A stretch of DNA of 7,405 nt from Kiritimatiellia bacterium (GTDB lineage Bacteria > Verrucomicrobiota > Kiritimatiellia > RFP12 > UBA1067): contig JAKSOY010000221.1 of NCBI GenBank assembly GCA_024405255.1, forward strand, positions 1-7,405. The letters run 5' to 3'. This document shows positions 5,354 through 7,405 of this stretch, in pieces. The notes beneath the pieces were generated by a model. That model made no database searches. It was not told the DNA's origin and saw nothing but the letters and a program-made list of their open reading frames with translations. The stretch's first letter is position 1. Each line of letters begins with the position of its first letter. A program made the position numbers and the translations under genes.

Positions 5354-6601
5354 TTAGCCCCTCGCCTCGAGTTCCTTGATCAGCGCCGGCAGAATCTCGA
5401 ACAAGTCGCCGACGATTCCAAGATCCGCCACGCCAAAGATCGGCGCATTCGGATCCGAGTTGATGGCAATGATCGTATCCGCGCCGCGGATGCCTTCCAA
5501 ATGCTGAATCGCGCCGGAGATGCCGAAGCAGAGATAGAGCTTCGGCGCCACGGTCTTGCCGGTCTGACCGACCTGGCGCGAGACCGGACACCACCCCGCG
5601 TCGACGCACGCACGCGAGCACGCCACTTCACCGCCGAGCAGTTCCGCCAGACGGAAGAGCTGCTTGAAGTTCTCTTCCTTCTTGAGACCGCGTCCGCCGG
5701 CAATGAGAATGTCATGCGCCGCAATGTCGATCGCCTCCGCATCGCGCGTCACCTTCACGAGCTTCGTCTGCGGCGCAATCAGCTTGAGCGCCTCCAGCAG
5801 CACTTCGCCCTTCCGCTTCGGATCCGGGGGCGCCTTCTTGAACACCTTCGGACGCACCGTCGCCATCTGCGGACGATGATTCGGCGTCATGATGGTCGCC
5901 ATGATGTTGCCGCCGAACGCCGGACGCGTCTGATGCAGCAGCATCTGCAGCACGCCCGTGTCCTTGTTCTTGGTCTCTTCGACCTTGAGCATCGTGCAGT
6001 CGGCCGTAAGCCCCGTACGCACCTTCACCGCGACGCGCGCGAAGAAGGCCCGGCCCACCGCCGTCGCACCCGCCAGCACGACTTCCGGCTTGTGCTTCGC
6101 AATCAGCTGCGAGACCGCATCCACGTAGACGTTCGCCTCGTAGTTGGCGAGCGACGGATCATCCACCTTGTAGACGATGTCGGCACCCGCGGCAATGAGG
6201 CTTTCCTCCGCTTCCTTGGGCAGCTGGCTGCCGAGCAGCACCGCGGCGAGCTTCGTGCCCTTCCCGCGCTGCCCCTTCAGCTCCACGCCCTTCGCCAGCA
6301 GTTCGTACGCGACCTCCGCGATCTTGCCTTCGTTCTGCTCGGCGAAGACCCAGATGTTCTTATACTGTTCGATATGGTCCGTACCGTAGATCTTCTGCTT
6401 GACTTCCGAGATCGCCTGGAACGGACAGCCCTTCACGCACGCGTAGCAGGCCTTGCAGGCCGAAGTGTCGACTTCAGCGAGCTTGTTCGCCTTGTTCACG
6501 CCCGGGGCGTCGATCATCTTGAGCGCGCCGAAGCCGCAACCCTTCACGCACTTGCCGCAGCCCTTGCACTTCTTCGGATCGATGAAAATCGGTGCGCTCA
6601 T
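5354..6601 (-). CDS. etfA: Electron-transfer flavoprotein alpha subunit with N-terminal 2[4Fe-4S] ferredoxin domain
   Basis: A 415-residue EtfA/FixB protein, longer than the common form of about 310-340 because of an N-terminal ferredoxin domain. Two cluster motifs are complete: Cys12, 15, 18, 22 (CKGCGKCVKGC) and Cys49, 52, 55, 59 (CKACYACVKGCP). The first lacks the usual Pro after the last Cys. The EtfA domain starts near residue 80 (YKNIWVFAEQ). The C-terminal FAD site includes AGGRGL (301-306), SRQVGQTGKTV (341-351), CFGISGAIQHL (358-368) and INSDPNAPIF (380-389). Ferredoxin-fused EtfA proteins are known from anaerobic, often bifurcating systems such as caffeyl-CoA reductase and lactate dehydrogenase complexes. 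The start overlaps the etfB stop (ATGA), implying coupled translation and fixed stoichiometry. An AAGGG lies about 12 nt upstream. Confidence 0.95.
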   Translation of the reverse strand: MSAPIFIDPKKCKGCGKCVKGCGFGALKMIDAPGVNKANKLAEVDTSACKACYACVKGCPFQAISEVKQKIYGTDHIEQYKNIWVFAEQNEGKIAEVAYELLAKGVELKGQRGKGTKLAAVLLGSQLPKEAEESLIAAGADIVYKVDDPSLANYEANVYVDAVSQLIAKHKPEVVLAGATAVGRAFFARVAVKVRTGLTADCTMLKVEETKNKDTGVLQMLLHQTRPAFGGNIMATIMTPNHRPQMATVRPKVFKKAPPDPKRKGEVLLEALKLIAPQTKLVKVTRDAEAIDIAAHDILIAGGRGLKKEENFKQLFRLAELLGGEVACSRACVDAGWCPVSRQVGQTGKTVAPKLYLCFGISGAIQHLEGIRGADTIIAINSDPNAPIFGVADLGIVGDLFEILPALIKELEARG

Positions 6602-7401
6602 GCCTTCACCAGTCCCTTCTTCTGCAAAAATTTCGCAATCGCCTGCACACCCGCTTCGGCATTGCCGCGCGCGTCGACCTTTTCGCCACCGCCCTTCGTA
6701 GGCGGCGGGAAGATGGTCACGACCTTCGTGGGCGAACCCGCGAGGCCGATGCGAATCGGATCCGCCGCCAGCGCCTTTTCGTCCAGCACCGTAACCTCGG
6801 CCTTCGCCGCCTTACGCCAGCCCGCAAGCGGCGCAAAACGCGGCGTGGACGCTTCCTTGAGCACCGTCATCACGCACGGGAACGCACCCGTGATCTCGTG
6901 CTCGCCGTCGTCCATCACCGAGGTGACCTGATACGTGCCACCCTTCACGTCCAACTTCTTCACATAGGTCACCAACGGCACTTCGAGGAACTCGGAAACG
7001 CCCGGACCCACCTGCGCCGTATCGCCGTCGATCGCCTGCTTGCCGAACAGCACCAGATCCGGCGCCTTGCCGCCGCACGCCTTGCGAATCGCCATCGAAA
7101 TGGTGTACGAGGTCGCCAGCGTATCGGCACCGCCAAAGGCACGGGACGACACGAGAAACGCATCGTCCGCACCGCGCGCGAGCGCTTCACGCAACACGAC
7201 GGTCGCCTGCGGCGGACCCATCGTAATGACACTCACCTTCGCGCCGACCGCATCTTTCAGACGCAGGCCTTCTTCAAGGGCGTATTCGTCGAACGGATTG
7301 ATGATCGACTCGACCCCCTCGCGCATGAGCGTGTTTGTTTTCGGGTTGATTCGGACATTTGTCGTATCCGGAACCTGTTTGATACAGACAACGACGTGCA
7401 T
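6598..7401 (-). CDS. etfB: Electron-transfer flavoprotein beta subunit
   Basis: A 267-residue EtfB/FixA protein that pairs with EtfA to bind FAD and a second nucleotide (FAD in bifurcating forms, AMP in ordinary ones). Family landmarks are VVVCIKQVPDTTNVRINP (3-20), SIINPFDEYALEEGLRLKD (32-50), TMGPPQATVVLREALARGADD (60-80, given as key residues M61-A66 and R71-D80), RAFGGADTLATSYT (87-100) and QAIDGDTAQVGP (122-133). Overall wording resembles the EtfB of anaerobic bifurcating ETFs (for example Acidaminococcus) more than the mitochondrial type; this is judged by eye. The ATG at 7401 is only 4 nt from the window edge, so the ribosome site and promoter are not visible, and earlier operon genes may exist. 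It overlaps etfA by 4 nt. Confidence 0.95.
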   Translation of the reverse strand: MHVVVCIKQVPDTTNVRINPKTNTLMREGVESIINPFDEYALEEGLRLKDAVGAKVSVITMGPPQATVVLREALARGADDAFLVSSRAFGGADTLATSYTISMAIRKACGGKAPDLVLFGKQAIDGDTAQVGPGVSEFLEVPLVTYVKKLDVKGGTYQVTSVMDDGEHEITGAFPCVMTVLKEASTPRFAPLAGWRKAAKAEVTVLDEKALAADPIRIGLAGSPTKVVTIFPPPTKGGGEKVDARGNAEAGVQAIAKFLQKKGLVKA

Positions 7402-7405
7402 AGCA

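Noticed and set aside
3838..5379. Long plus-strand open frame opposite ETF-QO
   Set aside because: Arg-rich, no motifs, no ribosome site, and fully covered by the well-supported ETF-QO gene.
5021..6931. 636-residue plus-strand open frame opposite etfA and parts of its neighbours
   Set aside because: It spans several real genes in antisense and its composition is that of a mirror frame. No domain is recognisable.

Overview
The window is a GC-rich, densely packed bacterial chromosome segment. Protein content points to a largely anaerobic member of the PVC group, perhaps Kiritimatiellota, Lentisphaerota or a relative. The clues are a Tat-exported Gfo/Idh/MocA oxidoreductase, a galactokinase-like protein with the GNHTDYN variant motif, and an anaerobe-type electron-transfer flavoprotein (ETF) whose alpha subunit carries a ferredoxin domain. 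The taxonomic placement is inference; no rRNA or other marker gene is present.

Layout from left to right. (1) Positions 1-497, minus strand: the N-terminal 165 residues of a galactokinase-family GHMP kinase, cut by the window edge. (2) Positions 498-668: a divergent intergenic region with two back-to-back sigma70-like promoters, each with a 17-bp spacer. One reads left into the kinase and one reads right into a toxin-antitoxin pair. (3) Positions 669-1300, plus strand: a compact VapBC-type module, with a ribbon-helix-helix-like antitoxin overlapping a PIN-domain toxin by 4 nt and a 7-bp inverted repeat beside the promoter. (4) Positions 1308-3622, minus strand: a Tat-signal Gfo/Idh/MocA oxidoreductase followed, with a GTGA overlap, by an exported trypsin-like serine protease. 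The protease ends 7 nt from the end of vapC, so the two units converge. (5) Positions 3623-3747: a degenerate tandem repeat of about 7 nt. It leaves the minus-strand transcript without a single C for 111 nt (3645-3755). (6) Positions 3748-7401, minus strand: a tight operon in the order etfB, etfA (with an N-terminal 2[4Fe-4S] domain), ETF:quinone oxidoreductase. The junctions are a 4-nt overlap and a 1-nt gap.

How the genes may work together. The ETF operon resembles FixABCX/EtfABCX in content: FixA is like EtfB, FixB like EtfA, and FixC plus FixX are like a single ETF-QO chain. It plausibly passes electrons between a soluble donor, ferredoxin-like clusters and the quinone pool, and may be bifurcating or confurcating. 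The Gfo/Idh enzyme and protease are both predicted to act outside the cytoplasm and are translationally coupled, but their substrates cannot be read from the sequence. VapBC is lower in GC than its neighbours and may be a recent insertion.

The most unusual element is the C-free heptamer tract between the ETF operon and the oxidoreductase gene. The unusual cysteine set in the ETF-QO C-terminus and the altered sugar-binding motif of the kinase also merit attention.
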